DNA from: Chaetorhynchus papuensis
Taxonomy: Eukaryota; Chordata; Aves; Passeriformes; Rhipiduridae
NCBI GenBank assembly: GCA_013396525.1
Contig: VWYX01000742.1
Span: forward strand, 248,001 to 312,000
Direction of reading: 5' to 3'
DNA: 64,000 bases
Each line of letters begins with the position of its first letter. Positions within the stretch are counted from its first letter, which is position 1. A program made the position numbers and the translations under genes. Under the pieces are notes generated by a model. That model searched no databases and was not told the DNA's origin. It worked only from the letters and a program-made list of their open reading frames with translations. Of the stretch, positions 52,114 through 64,000 are shown one piece after another.

Positions 52114-55100
52114 CCTAGTGTTTATCAAAGCACCTCTGTACAAGAAAGTATTGGGCTGATGGAAAACAATTTTAACCTGGTGGAACTGGAACCACACAAA
52201 AATCTCAATTTTTCAAGGTTTCCAACACTCCCAATACCTCTCTGTGCCTTAGGCAAAACTTTAACTAGAGATTTAAAAAATAAAAATGTTCTCTGAAACA
52301 TGAAAACCCTTGACTTGGAATCAAATCAATTTGGATTAAATCTCTTTTTATTTAGACACAATGTCATAAATTCTATGTTAAAGTAAGGGAGAGGGGAATT
52401 AAAAAAGGCATGATAAGAGCATGAACCAATCAAGAGCAACAAATATAATAAGAGAGCTGCAAGCACAAGAGACTCACCATTTCTGGATGCACTCAAGTAA
52501 TAAAAAAACCTCTATTTACCTACAAAATTTAAGTTGAAAATTGTGTCCACACCACAATTTCAATAATAACTTCAGAATAAAGGAGAAGGCAGGTCACAAG
52601 GTCAAGCACCAGGGGAGAAGCTTGAGAGGACTCCACACAGAATCTGTCTGGGCAGCTCAAAAGCTTGGGAAGCAGCAGAGCTGCCAGTGCTGAGATGCTG
52701 CTCCTGGAAGTACCAGTACAGAGTTGTAACACATCACTACTGGGGGAGACTGTTCAAGAGGAAACCAGACACGCTAAACACTGGGAATCACAAAAGTACC
52801 AGCAGAAAGAGCGTGAAGGATGTTCTCATCCACCATCTGGAAGGGCAGATAGCCAACACTTGAGGGCAGGGAAGGGCAGGAGAAACATCCAACACAGCCT
52901 TGACCACCTGCAGTTTCTGCTGTTGGCAGTGAAGAGCTGCAAAGGGACAGCTGAGGGGAAACCATGGCAGGATCATAAAGGCAGGGGAATTATTGGTTCT
53001 TTCTTCCAGGTGGGAGATTTTATTCAAAAAACAGAAAGTACAGTGGAATCATAGAGGCAACACAGTCTGGAAGGACAGACCAGTCACTACAAGGTACTAA
53101 GACAGTGGCTGACAGCAGTGCAGCAGGGTATCACCTGAACAAGCACCATTATCACTTTCGAAATTAAACTTGTGACAAGTGCCCAAGTGTGGCACAAACC
53201 ACTGCAGTTCTGGAAACCAAATTACAAACTAAAGCTCCCAGAAGGTGGTGATAGGGCTGCTCCCATGCCCAATGGACAGTGGTCACTAGCCTGCCCACAT
53301 CCGTATCCCTCCTGGGCACAGAGGGCCCAGCCCGGCTGCACCCTGCCAAGTGCCCCACTCCTGACCCCCATCAGGCACGTGGCAGCCACTGCCCAGATTG
53401 GCACCTTTGCCTTGCACGAGGCTTCTCACCCATCCCTCCTCTCTCCTGGTGCATACCTATGTCAAAAACCTCCAGACTTCCTTCCAAGACTAGAGCGCCC
53501 ATGGATTCATATTCCTACCCTGTTTATCTTCCCCTAACTCACATTAGAGCACAGTAATTAGCTCTGCTTTAGAATACAAGCTCTAGTCATCAGCAGCTAC
53601 AGCTCCTGGAAAAGACCACCTCCTCTCACTGGAGCTGCTCACCTGCAGCAGGTATTCCCAGGGTCCCTCCCCTTTGCACCAAAGTCCCTTGGCCTGACTG
53701 CTTTGGAGCAGCAAGAGGTGCAGCTGCATGAACGTGACTCCCAGGCAATCACTGCCATTTGGGTTTACCCTAGTTCAGTGAAGGAATTCATCTGAAAGCT
53801 AGGAATAGTTTAAAGGATCTTCCCAGGATGTTCTTCCCTGTGAGGGAACTCCAACACTCACCTCATAAAGCAAAGGTCAGAATACCTGAGAGGCCTGATG
53901 GAGTAACACTACAGACAGTCCTTTCAAACCACAACATACAGCTGCTGTTTCCATCAAAAAGAAAATGACATGAAAATTAAGGTGTTTCAGTTCTCATAGA
54001 ACCACTACAGTACATATTATCTCAGCTATTCTTCTATGAGCACCTTCAGGAATATTTTTTGCCATCGAATCTTGTAAAAAACCCACAGCTTAGGAGAAAA
54101 TTTATGCATTGGATCTATTTTTCTTCCAAGAAGGACAAAAAATTTCTCAATTTTGCAAGCACGGTAGTCTCATGACACTAAACATACTTTGCATCAGCTC
54201 AAGCTGTTGTGTATACTAAAATGATCAATGTTGAAAGCTTCTGAAATTATTTCCACAGCTAGATACTGATGGCTTTTTCAAGGCTTAAAACAATTTCCTT
54301 TTACATTTTTATAGATTGGGAATCAGCCATTAAGATGAATATGTTCAAAATACTAAGTGCTTTTCTGGCATTTTCATTTCTAGATTATACAAAAATATTC
54401 TGAACATGCCAAAAGTCACACTTGCAATTAAATTCAAGTACCTAATTAGCTCAAATAAACAGGAAATTTCCTATGATGTAGCACAATAATAATTTAAAAT
54501 ATTTGAGAGGTTAGATGATAGATTGAATTCATCTGGTACTTTATGAAAAAACACAAGCTGACTATATTTACTGAGCAACATCACCAGCTGTAAACCAATT
54601 TATTTAAGATATGGTGATTAACACTGAAACCACAGGTGAGTCTGATTTAGACCAAAAAGCCACACAGCTGACCCACAAATAATGAGAACAGGTAACTGCT
54701 GTAATGCTTCAGCACCTGATCCCTGTGACGAGCAGCCTGACAACAAGCTTGCTTTTACAACCTTTTTCTACTCCAGAAACAGAGAACTTCCCAGGACAAT
54801 TATTAATTCTGACAGATATGTCTTGGAAGTGAAAGAACTGCCATTACTTTCTACATAAAGATGTGTGTTTCGGAGCACCAAATTTCAGTTGTAAAGATGA
54901 CAAATTAGCTATGCTGCAATCATGCATTTCCTCAAAAGCTCCTGCTCTACTCTTGTGTTTGCACGGAGGTGGTTTGCTCCCTTATGGATGTGTGTGTACA
55001 TAAAATTACAAAATTATGAGTTAAATTGGGACTCTTGAACATCTTCCCCATGTGCTTTAAGTGTTCACACAAGACAGTTGATTTCGGTGCAAGGTTTAAC

Positions 55101-55800
55101 TGCATTTCTATTAACCTACTGCAGCCATTAGAGTTTTATTCCATTAATTTACAGTAAATGATGTTGGTTTGATCGCTGATTGAAAACATTTTTAAAAAGC
55201 AGAAGCTGCGCTGCAGTACTCACTTTTCCAGCAATAAGGTAAATAGTTATTCCAATTCTGCATATGAGGCAAAAGATAATCAGTCAATACTCAAGAATGG
55301 ACTACTTAAGTGCCTTGAAAATTAAATTACATTGCAGCTCAATGTAATTTAAAATGTCAGAGGAATCAGAGGCTCTCACAGATTTTAATTAAAGTAATCT
55401 CTATATTCAGACCTTGCCTCTTCCCCATCCTGCTGCTACTATTCCTTTAATATTTATTCTCTGCACTGCATAAAACAGTAAGAACAACCAAATTTACTTC
55501 TAATTATTTACAGTAAAGTAGTTTTTAAATAAACAAGGATGACATTTCACATCTTAAATAAAGGACTGTTTAGGACAAAGGCATTTCAGAAATCCAAGCA
55601 TGCTCACAGCATAATTTCATTGACAAGTTGCCATAGAAATAGCCAGCTCAAATACAAGCTAAATCTCAGGTGCACAACAAAAACTAGTTCAATATTCTTT
55701 AACCAGTCTCAAGGAGGGGGCAGGAAGCTGATGGACAAAGCAGCAGATAAAAATCACAAAAAAGAGGCTTTGCAGGGAGCTTTGGAGTCAGGAGACAGTG
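52114..55800. other. Non-coding stretch
   Basis: It includes a GC-rich patch at about 53240-53480 with overlapping open frames on both strands and no recognisable domain. A 2 kb AT-rich tract (53560-55530) follows that is almost devoid of open frames. The tract contains the perfect hairpin at 55322-55352. Confidence 0.5.
55322..55352. repeat. Perfect 13-bp inverted repeat, 5-nt loop
   Basis: The left arm TTAAATTACATTG (55322-55334) and right arm CAATGTAATTTAA (55340-55352) are exact reverse complements around CAGCT. Each arm contains ATTA/TAAT cores, so it may be a paired homeodomain-type site as easily as a hairpin. The stem does not extend further. Confidence 0.9.
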
Positions 55801-56400
55801 GCACTGAAGGAACCCGCAGATGTGGGGTCTCGCAGGACACCCCCCAGCCCTCCCTCCCCGCGGCTCCCAGGGACCCTGCAGGGACCAGCCCGAGCCTCGG
55901 CCCGGGGCCTGAGGGCAGCGGCGCCTCACGGCACGGCCACGAGCACAGCTCGGCTCCCACACCTGCCGAGGGCTGCGAGGTACCTCACCAGATAACTACA
56001 CGGCTATTGAGGCATGAGAGAGATGGTGCGTGTGGCCTAGCACGCCAGGAAAAGTGAAAAAAACCCAACCAACCCCACCCAGCGGGTGCAAAGCGCCAGA
56101 AGAGCCCTACAGAGCTGTGCTGGGCCACGGAGCAAAGCAAACAAACCCTGCGACCCTCACAAAGCCCAGCGACCTCCGGATTTATACAGCTCGCTTAAAC
56201 AGACCCAAGTTATTCCCTGATGAAAAAGCAAACTTTCCTTGTCAGCCTTCCCTTACCTTCTATCCCGGGAAGCACACGGGGCTCAGCCGGCTGCCAGGCC
56301 AGGCGGCACGGCGGGCAAGCGAGAGGGCACCGGGCGCTGCCGATACTGAAATGGAGCGGGCAGGCGAGGCGGGCCCAGGGGCTGCTGCTCGGGGCAATGA
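55801..56400. promoter_or_regulatory. CpG island candidate next to a minisatellite
   Basis: I counted about 39 CpGs by hand in 600 bp, densest at 55855-55980 and 56281-56400. The AT-rich DNA on its left is nearly CpG-free. This is the strongest CpG-island candidate in the window and could mark a promoter or first exon, though no orientation, TATA box or splice donor can be defended. It merges without a gap into the 57-bp minisatellite. Open frames of 142-172 codons overlap here and translate to Gly/Pro/Ala/Arg-rich strings without recognisable domains. Confidence 0.5.
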
Positions 56401-56812
56401 ACTCAGTCAGGGAGCTGGGCCAGGTATGGGCTCAGGGGCTGCTCGTCAAGGCAATTAACTCAATCAGGGGGCTGGGGCAGGTACGGGCTCAGGGGCTGCT
56501 CCTCAGGGCAATTAATTCAATCAGGGAGCTGGGCCAGGTATGGGCTCAGGGGCTGCTCCTCAGGCCAATTAACTCAATCAGGGGGCTGGGCCAGGTACGG
56601 GCTCAGGGGCTGCTCGTCAAGGCAATTAACTCAATCAGGGGGTTGGGCCAGGTACGGGCTCAGGGGCTGCTCCTCAGGGCAATTAACTCAATCAGGGGGT
56701 TGGGCCAGGTACGGGCTCAGGGGCTGCTCGTCAGGGCAATTAACTCAATCAGGGGGCTGGGCCAGGTACGGGCCATAGGGCTGCTCCTCGGGTAATTAAC
56801 TCAATTAGGGCC
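56378..56812 (+). repeat. 57-bp minisatellite, seven full units plus a partial
   Basis: Full units start at 56378, 56435, 56492, 56549, 56606, 56663 and 56720. A degenerate partial unit runs from about 56777 to 56812, shortened by small deletions. Each unit opens GGGGCTGCTC, passes through a CAATTAACTCAATCAGG segment and closes GGGCCAGGTACGGGCTCA. Units differ at a few positions, mainly GTCAAGG against CTCAGGG near the start and GAGCTGG, GGGCTGG or GGGTTGG in the middle, in a shuffled order that suggests internal conversion. Because 57 is a multiple of three, the frame from 56220 to 56795 stays open and repeats a 19-residue unit of the form GLLLRAINSIRGLGQVRAQ. A second plus-strand frame is also open through the regular units. 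I take this as a by-product of the period and not as proof of a gene. Confidence 0.95.
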
Positions 56813-59070
56813 CAGCAGGAGCTTCCAGGGTTTTCTTTCCAGCCAACATCAGTTCCTCCAGCTGGAAACGTGGCACTGGAACACCATGATTGATAGTGCC
56901 AAAGGCAACTCCCAAAGGCTGGAGTAGCCAGCGGTAATGCATTTTCTATGACAAATTCCACATCTTGCTCTATTTTTTAATATATTCAAAAATTAATTCG
57001 TTATTCAGAACTATTCTCCTGACCGTTTCTAGGGGTTGTTTTTCTAACTTGTTCCAATTCCCCAGGTGAAACAGTCGTGATTGCAAACTGTGTATCTGCA
57101 CTCTGCAAATATATTGAAATACGTATCTTAACAGCTGTTCAAGAGACATTGGATAGCAAGGAGGCCTATCACCGGGAGCCTTATGGAGATCAAATTTAGC
57201 TCACAGTCAACAAAATTATAATAAATTGAATTAGGAATTCAATATTTTTCATAGTCTGCAGGCCACTTAACGGTACATATAGCCAGCACCATTAGCATTT
57301 ACTTGTGTTAGTTGCACCACTTCCTTAGGAAGTAACTGGATTTCTGCTACAGTGTATTTATCTTTTCTACCTTGCTTGAAACATTTGGAATCCTTTAAAG
57401 TGAGAAGTAATCTATTTTCCTTCGTTGGTGAGGTTTTGCTGGTTACAGTTGGTTGAATGATAATAATTTTTTGCTGAGTAAAAGTTCTTAGGTTTACAGT
57501 TTCTGACTGAGGCAGCATATGCAATTAGGAGCTATCAAGTGCCATAGCTTAATCAACCTCCAATTAATATTCTTATCACCATAATTTTACAAAAAGGAAT
57601 TCTTTTCATGGGGAATAATCTGAAGGGGAAAAAAAAATCCGTTTCAAGACTGCATTGCAGTGCTTTCCTCTTTTCACCCAGCATGTTAAGAGGAAAGCAT
57701 TACTAAATGTTGTAGTAACAAAACCCCTGTTACCAGCATTATTTACAGTTTTGAGCAGGATGCATCAGCACCCTCAATACATAACCACCTTTACAACCTT
57801 TGATAATTTCTATTTTCATTGTGGATTACTCCTGTTATGAAGAAGACAACATTGAATAGATTCTTCCCCCTTCAGAAAGCCCTTTTTATTCCTTGTGGGC
57901 TACAGAAAGAGGTGTTCCTACCCCTGTTGCTGTGTGGTACTCCCCTGCCTATCTCCATAGCAATACTTTTGCATCAGAAAGAGCGAGCAGACAGAAGAGG
58001 TGCCTGAGCCTTCACCTGAGTCCCACTGCTACGAAATATTCCCAGAGAGCATCCCCAGCCCCAGAAGCCTGGAAACAGTCCCTGCCTAACAAGGTGCCAG
58101 TAGTGGCCTCCCTGCTGCTCATCTCAATGCTAGGCTTGAGGCAGGCTCGGGGGCGGGTTCAGTTTCAGTCCAGACTGCTCCCTTTTCCCACAGTCCCCTT
58201 CCTTCTCCAGCCTCCCCTGCCAGCTCCAGCCCAGCCATTTGACAGTCACATGCAGCTCTGTCCCCTGACACCTTTCCTGCTCCAGAGACTCCTTTACATA
58301 AGGTCCTGAAGGGGACTAAAACTGAAGGGGTTTGGACAAACCCCCAACTTGCTCACCCATTTTGGCCTTCAAAAGGAGGGGCGGGGATCCAGAGGAAGGA
58401 GCCAAGTCCTTCTTCTGCAGAGGTGGTACCGGGAGAGCAAGAAAGGAAGGATGAAACAATGAGCACTGGGTCCTTCCTCCAAATATCTGCTGTCCCTTGT
58501 AACATAAACAACTGGAACTGAATTTTGACACCAGACCAAAGACCTTCACCTCCACCTGCATTACTGATTCCCTTATTCAGGGATCCCCACTTATCAGTTA
58601 GGGTTTGGGAGTTTTTTTTCTGAGTGCAACAGGAGGTAAAGCATTATATAATGTTTAAACATGAGAAAGGCATTTGTTTACTCACAGCAACATTTTGGGG
58701 ATTAGGAGAAAAGGAAGGAAAACCCCTTAATCCTCCTAAATAGTTACATAAGTGGCATGTTTCCCCCACGTTTCAAAGGAATCTGATTTTCTTTTGTGGT
58801 CCTGAAATACATAAGCTGACATTTCTTGTTATTATGGACTTTACTTTAGACCTATGTCTTTATTTAAGCAGTGGATCAGCCAGACACCTGCATTCTAGAA
58901 AAATCATATGCCAGTATTGATTTTCTTAGTGGTAATAATTCACTACCAATAGCAGCAGTAGCAATGCTTTGAAAGCTGCTTTCATAATGGTATTTCAACA
59001 TTTAGGGACATTTTGCAATGAAAAATACAGAAAAACAGTCATACATTTATTTGCTTAAAGAGAAGACAAA

Positions 59071-59103
59071 TTGGACTAAATTAGACTAATTAGACTAAAT
59101 TTC
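59071..59103 (+). repeat. 9-10-bp tandem repeat, about 3.3 copies
   Basis: Successive TTGGACTAAA, TTAGACTAA and TTAGACTAAA units, then a degenerate TTTCTCTAA. This is a small AT-rich tandem array. Confidence 0.65.
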
Positions 59104-61739
59104 TCTAATACAGCTTTAGTTCTAAAAATATTACACTGGCACTTTGACTCAGAAGTTCCTCTGCCAGGTGCGGAACAAAGAAAGTCACAATTTGCACAAG
59201 AGTGAGGAAAGATGTGACAAGGAAGGCAAACTTCTAATTGAATGTAAGGCTGTGGCTCAAGTGAGAACACAGCTGCTGTGGGTTTCTATGCAACACAGCC
59301 TGCTTCTGCAAAAACCACTGCCAAGAAGAGATGGTTTATGACAACAAAAGGTTTGATCTAGCACAGCCACAAGCTTGAGGCAGACTCAGGGCTGGAGTTG
59401 AAGTCTGGACTCAGCTCATGTTAAAATGCAGGAGAAGACTGCAAACACCCTGCAAATTTCACAGGCCCTGTGTAATTTCTACACCTGCAGCTGTAGCAAT
59501 ACTCCAACTGCACCCGAGCCACCGTGTGGCCTGGCTGGGAGCATGCAGGGGCACCTTCCTGTCCTGGCACTTGGATCCTGACCTTTCCTCTCTGTACAAA
59601 GCTAAACTCAGAACTTACTGTAGCCAAAAGCACTTGAGAAAAAGTCCATGTTGTGGCAAATACGGTTTAGTGACTAACTTAAACAGGGGTTTTAATACGG
59701 TTTTAACATATGGCTTCATATTTCAGTCCTAGAAAAAATTAAGTTTGAATATTTACTGCAAATTACTATTTGTTTTTTTCTTTTGGAGGTTTCCCCCAAA
59801 GCTTCAGGGGATACTGTTTCCTTGAAATATTGTTTTCAAGAATGCACTAACAATTGCCACATTTGCTAAAGAAGCACCTTCATGTCAGAGTTGTGTGCAG
59901 CAATCTCTACTGACCCCTGCACACAGACTGCATTGCAATCTTACAGTTCAAGGAAAAAAACATATACATTAGTCCAAAGTATTTCTTTCCAGAAGTTGCT
60001 TGTTCCTTTACATCTCAGTAGAGAAGATGGGAAATAAAAAGCAGGGCTGGGAAAATGAGACTGGCAGTGAAAACAGCAGAGCTGTGGATGAAAGGAATGA
60101 GCTGTGGGGAAGACATGCAGTGCTATCAGTGTGAGGCAAACACAGAGGATGAAAGAATAGGGAAACAAAAGAAGATGGAAAAAAGACAATTGCTTTTGAT
60201 ACAGAATACAGTCAGAGTACACTGATGAATCCGACCAAAAAAAGTCAAAAGGAAAAAACCCAACCATTATTTGATAATTTTATGTGTCAACGCTTGTTTA
60301 GTTTTCACTAAAATGTTCTTATCTGACGCTAACAAAGCCAGATCCTGGGAGTTTCCTGGCAGAAGCTGGCTGATGGCAGGGGTCTGGTTTGGGATTGTGC
60401 TGCCAGTGTGCCATAAAGTGCCTCACCTACCCTTACAATTATACCCAACTCAAACGTGAGATGCTGGATTTGAGCTTGGACTGAAAAGAAACCCATAAAT
60501 AGTAAAAGTGGAAATGCACAATTAGGATGTGTATATATCCTTAATTACAGCATGAAGTGGCACAGTGGAGAGAAGGATTAAATTATCATCCAAGACAGAT
60601 CTGTTTCTTTTTCTCTAGTGTGCAAACACAAATACTGAGCTGCCTTAATTAGAGCCATATGGCCAGTGCATGGAGTCACTGCAGGGTATTGTTAATGCAG
60701 TCTGAGTGCCCAAACTATGCTCATTCACGTTTTTGAATTACTCTGAATAGTTACAGATAATAGTAATCAACTCTGAAAATACTGGTTGCAAAGACCATTG
60801 GTTTTTCAATAATGATAACACTCTTGTGCTGTGTCTAACCACAAAATTCCAAGCACACCAATTCCTTATCACATAAACACGCATCCACAGAGTGGCTCTG
60901 GTCTGGTTACCTCCACAAGAACAGACAAGTTTGGAAAGAAGCCCAGAAAACCCCACAGGTATAGGTTAAATTACTGATTCAGGCATGTGTCATTGTGCCA
61001 TAGCACCATTTGGAGATAGTGCACAGGGGCACTTAGCATCTGATAAAATTAATCCCTTATATAGTTTAGAAGAGTCACAAGTCAACAAATAATGAAGTAA
61101 GCAGTACAATATATCCCAAAACAAATTAGGAAACTGGTGGAGTGGTTCAGTAGAGAGCCAGTGCATGTAAACATTGATTTCAGATGCCAGAACAGATGAA
61201 AAGAGTTTAGAGGCAGCAGAACTTCATTTCTAGATGATTTTCCAGTGGAAATCTTAAAATATAAAAAACTTCAAATGTACTGAATGCTGCTTTGATTATG
61301 TACTGTCCAGAAGACAGATGTTTCCTTAACTGGCCAATAATGAGGAATAAAGGCAAACTTAACAAGATGCTCAACTGAAGGTAGGAAAAAAAACTGTGTT
61401 ATAAAGCAACACTTAATAATAAAGGTGCAAAAGGGGATAACAGGCAAATAAAACCAGTCAGTAAATTACTTGTTGACTATTAACCTATTGGTCGTTTTAC
61501 CTCTTTCATCCTTTTCCTGCTTTCATATCCATAAGCAGGATCCTGTGGACACCAACACTTCCAACTGCATCCACTTGCAGCTGGATGAGGAGTGCTCACT
61601 CCCAGCAGCCCAGGAGCTGCCACGGGTGTGTCAATGGGGCTCTGCCTGAAGTCCTCCCATGTACTAAACCCTAGATGTTACTAATGATTTAGGGGGCAGG
61701 GAGGGAGAACAGCACAAGTAGGAACATTCTACTGTCTTA

Positions 61740-61787
61740 AAAAAAAACCAAAAAAGAAAGAAAGATAAAAAAGAAATGAGGAGGAAC
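61740..61787 (+). repeat. A/G-rich low-complexity tract
   Basis: A-run followed by imperfect GAAA steps with isolated CC and T. It is simple sequence and may be variable in length. Confidence 0.6.
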
Positions 61788-61873
61788 AACTATCACAGAA
61801 AAAAACAGGGAAGAGTTTCTCTACAAAATGAAAAGATACTAAAAGATCTATAAAGGCCAAAGTGGAACCACAG

Positions 61874-61904
61874 GTAAAGAATGATGTAAAGAATGATGTA
61901 AAGA
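61874..61904 (+). repeat. 12-bp tandem repeat, 2.6 copies
   Basis: GTAAAGAATGAT occurs twice in perfect tandem (61874-61885, 61886-61897), followed by the partial GTAAAGA. The lack of divergence suggests a recent slippage duplication. Confidence 0.8.
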
Positions 61905-64000
61905 GGTTCCTGATTCCATCATCTAGGATGTTAAAATATGGGAATAACATTGCAGATAGCAGAAATTTTGGTTTTCCATTAGCTTTCATTCAGATTTTAA
62001 ATTAAGAAAGATTAAAAAACCTTCAAGAGCTGTATTTTCTTTCCATATTTACTACAAGACACCACAACAAATCAAACACAAGCTGAACCCTGAGAGCCCC
62101 ATTATTATCAAGAATTGTCTGTTATTTCTATCACTGTCCTTTTTATTTCCCTTGTGTGTTTCAGATCTATCTCCCATTAAGTAGAGGGAGTAAAAAGCTG
62201 AGAAGAGAGACAGCAGAAATAATGAAAAGAATGTTTTCTGCTCTGTCAGCCTATAGACTCTGGTAGACTGGCCCTGCTCATATGCCTGCTGTTCCTGTAG
62301 CTGCTGTCCAAACTCACTAGTCAGGATATTAAGGAACTCCTTGTTTCTGCTTTCAAAAACAAAACAACAACAAAAAACCCCTTAAAAGATACATTAAAAA
62401 ATCAGAGATACTGAAATCTCACCAAAGATCCTGCTCAGCAAAATATTCAGGTTTGCATTATTTTCTTATCCTTATGAATAAATTTACTAAACCAACCAAT
62501 CTTGTTAGCACACCCTGGCATACTCCAGAACAGTGAATGCAGTGTCATTATGACATTGATAAAGTGAGTAGTGTATGAAGAAACACAGTGTTTCTGAAAC
62601 CTGCTCCAAAACTCAGATATATTTGTAAAAAGAATCCCTGATTTAGTTCTCCATTCATTCTATATCCAAGAAGCAAACCATGTTTCTCTTACACAGAATT
62701 TCTCCCTATATTGTTTCTTATTATTATTATATATGCAAAGTAAATGTCTAGAAACAGCATTAGTTTAAATGGTATTTTGAAAACAATGCTGAAGTTGTTT
62801 TACAAGCTTACAAATAATTTAAGCTTGCATTTCTTGACACCACTTACTACTGTAATTAATACAAAAATTCAGCCTTGCTAGAAAATTCATACTTGTACAG
62901 GTTTTGAGAACATTTTATCTTCTAAGAACATCTGGCAAACTCAGAGCAGAAGACATGGCCTGGATGCCCACCCAGTCAGTACATTTTGAAGGCTCTTACT
63001 CATTACTTAAGAAGTCCTCCCAAAAATTATGTCTCAGGAAGACAGTGGGAATCACTTGCTGTGTTGTTGCTACCTGCAGTCCTGGCAACAGGAGGGAACA
63101 GTTGGTAAAAGTGCTCCAGTATGGGCAGTGAACTCTGCACTGTGCTGTGCACAACACCCCTGGCAGCAGCAGCTTCTCCCCTGGGTAGAACCCAGCTGAA
63201 AAAATCTGATGACAATTAAGTCACCCAAAGCCTTGCTGGATGCTCAAACAAAACAACCTGTCTGTTTTCTACTGAAGTTGCTCTGCAAACTTACAAGTAA
63301 TTTTCAAAGCATGATTTCTTCTAAACATCAAAAATATTTAAAAGAGTCACTTGTAATTTAGAAAACATAAACTAGAAAAGTAGTATTTCAGTCCAGATAA
63401 TTGTAATTCATTACGCAGGAAAAGGGTTTCACTGGGAGCATCACTGAGCTATTTTCTTGAACACTTATCTCCATTACAAACATCACCAAGGCCCAACTAA
63501 CAGGAAGAAAGAGATGGAACCTTGGACTGCTTTGAATGATGTGTTAGAGGTATTGCTGAGACAATTTAACTGTCAACAAAACCTTGCTACACACAGGTCT
63601 AACTAAATTATCTCTCTCAATTCTTGTACCATAGTAAATGTTGTTGAAGAAAATCATGGGAACATGCACTCAATAGAAGTTTGTAATGCTTACAAAAGAA
63701 ACTTAGATAAAAATTTCTTCCCAATGGATCTTTAAATCAATTTAAAAATGAATAGAGATTTTTTTTTTCCTTCTAGGATATAGCTCAGAAAAAATATGCC
63801 ATCTTCCCTTGAGATTGTCTCTTTAACAATCTAGCAACAAGTTAAACAGTATTGCATAGGAAGTCATCCAGGAAAAAAACCCTCATAAGAACAAACTAAT
63901 AATAATAAAAAAATCCCCTAGAACTGTGTAAGCACATTAGAAAAATGACACCAGCTGTGATTATCATCCCACATAGAGAATCACAGGTAGGTGTCTCCAG

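Larger units (their letters stand above)
56813..64000. other. Non-coding stretch
   Basis: About 7.2 kb of mainly AT-rich DNA with no supportable exon, RNA gene or transposon. Minor repeats are listed separately (59071-59103, 61740-61787, 61874-61904). Open frames are scattered and mostly under about 110 codons. The longest, 138 codons at 57893-58309, is in a C-rich stretch with no recognisable domain. Confidence 0.6.

Noticed and set aside
53045..53100. Possible minus-strand CR1 terminus (GAATCATAGAGG...TCTGGAAGGACAG)
   Set aside because: It resembles the reverse-complement CR1 end only over a few short words, and no CR1 body follows it.
55539..56057. 172-codon plus-strand frame running into the CpG island
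   Set aside because: The first half is AT-rich random-looking sequence and the second half is Gly/Pro/Ala-rich from CpG-island composition. There is no domain, and other frames are open too.
56378..56812. CRISPR array
   Set aside because: The 57-bp units are contiguous with no unique spacers, and the context is vertebrate.

Overview
This 64 kb window reads as non-coding vertebrate nuclear DNA, most likely from a bird. The direct evidence is a degraded 3' fragment of a CR1 LINE at about 42303-42512, ending in the ATTCTATGA-type terminus of sauropsid CR1 elements. A second clue is a retroviral-type solo LTR at about 48176-48622, in a style I associate from memory with passerine ERVL-like elements. 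Only two recognisable transposon copies in 64 kb also fits a bird genome. There is no bacterial or phage organisation: no runs of long same-strand ORFs, no ribosome-binding-site spacing, no operons, no CRISPR array and no recognisable tRNA or rRNA gene.

I found no protein-coding exon I can support. The longest open frames (up to 197 codons) lie in locally GC-rich stretches, overlap open frames on other frames or the opposite strand, show no domain I recognise, and are best read as chance. The window is therefore probably an intergenic region or part of a very large intron. The sequence alone does not say which gene it belongs to.

Layout: most of the window is AT-rich, CpG-poor DNA. It is interrupted by GC-rich, CpG-dense patches at about 1001-1690, 15901-16180, 26721-27060, 40300-40920, 49220-49490, 53240-53480 and 55801-56400. 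The first and last of these are the best CpG-island (promoter or exon 1) candidates, with about 36 and 39 CpGs counted by hand in about 670 and 600 bp. The 55.8-56.4 kb island runs directly into the most distinctive object in the window, a minisatellite at 56378-56812 built of 57-bp units (seven full copies plus a partial one). Smaller structures are a 60-bp tandem duplication (25783-25904), a polypurine tract with G-runs (32785-32876), three perfect short-loop inverted repeats (40606-40631, 52070-52090, 55322-55352), and several short tandem repeats.

No new biological system is evident. The items most worth a second look are the 57-bp minisatellite beside the CpG island, the near-complete LTR, the perfect hairpins, and AT-rich homeodomain-motif-dense tracts (about 41380-41880, 50380-50720, 55010-55420) that could be conserved non-coding elements. 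That last idea needs a cross-species alignment.
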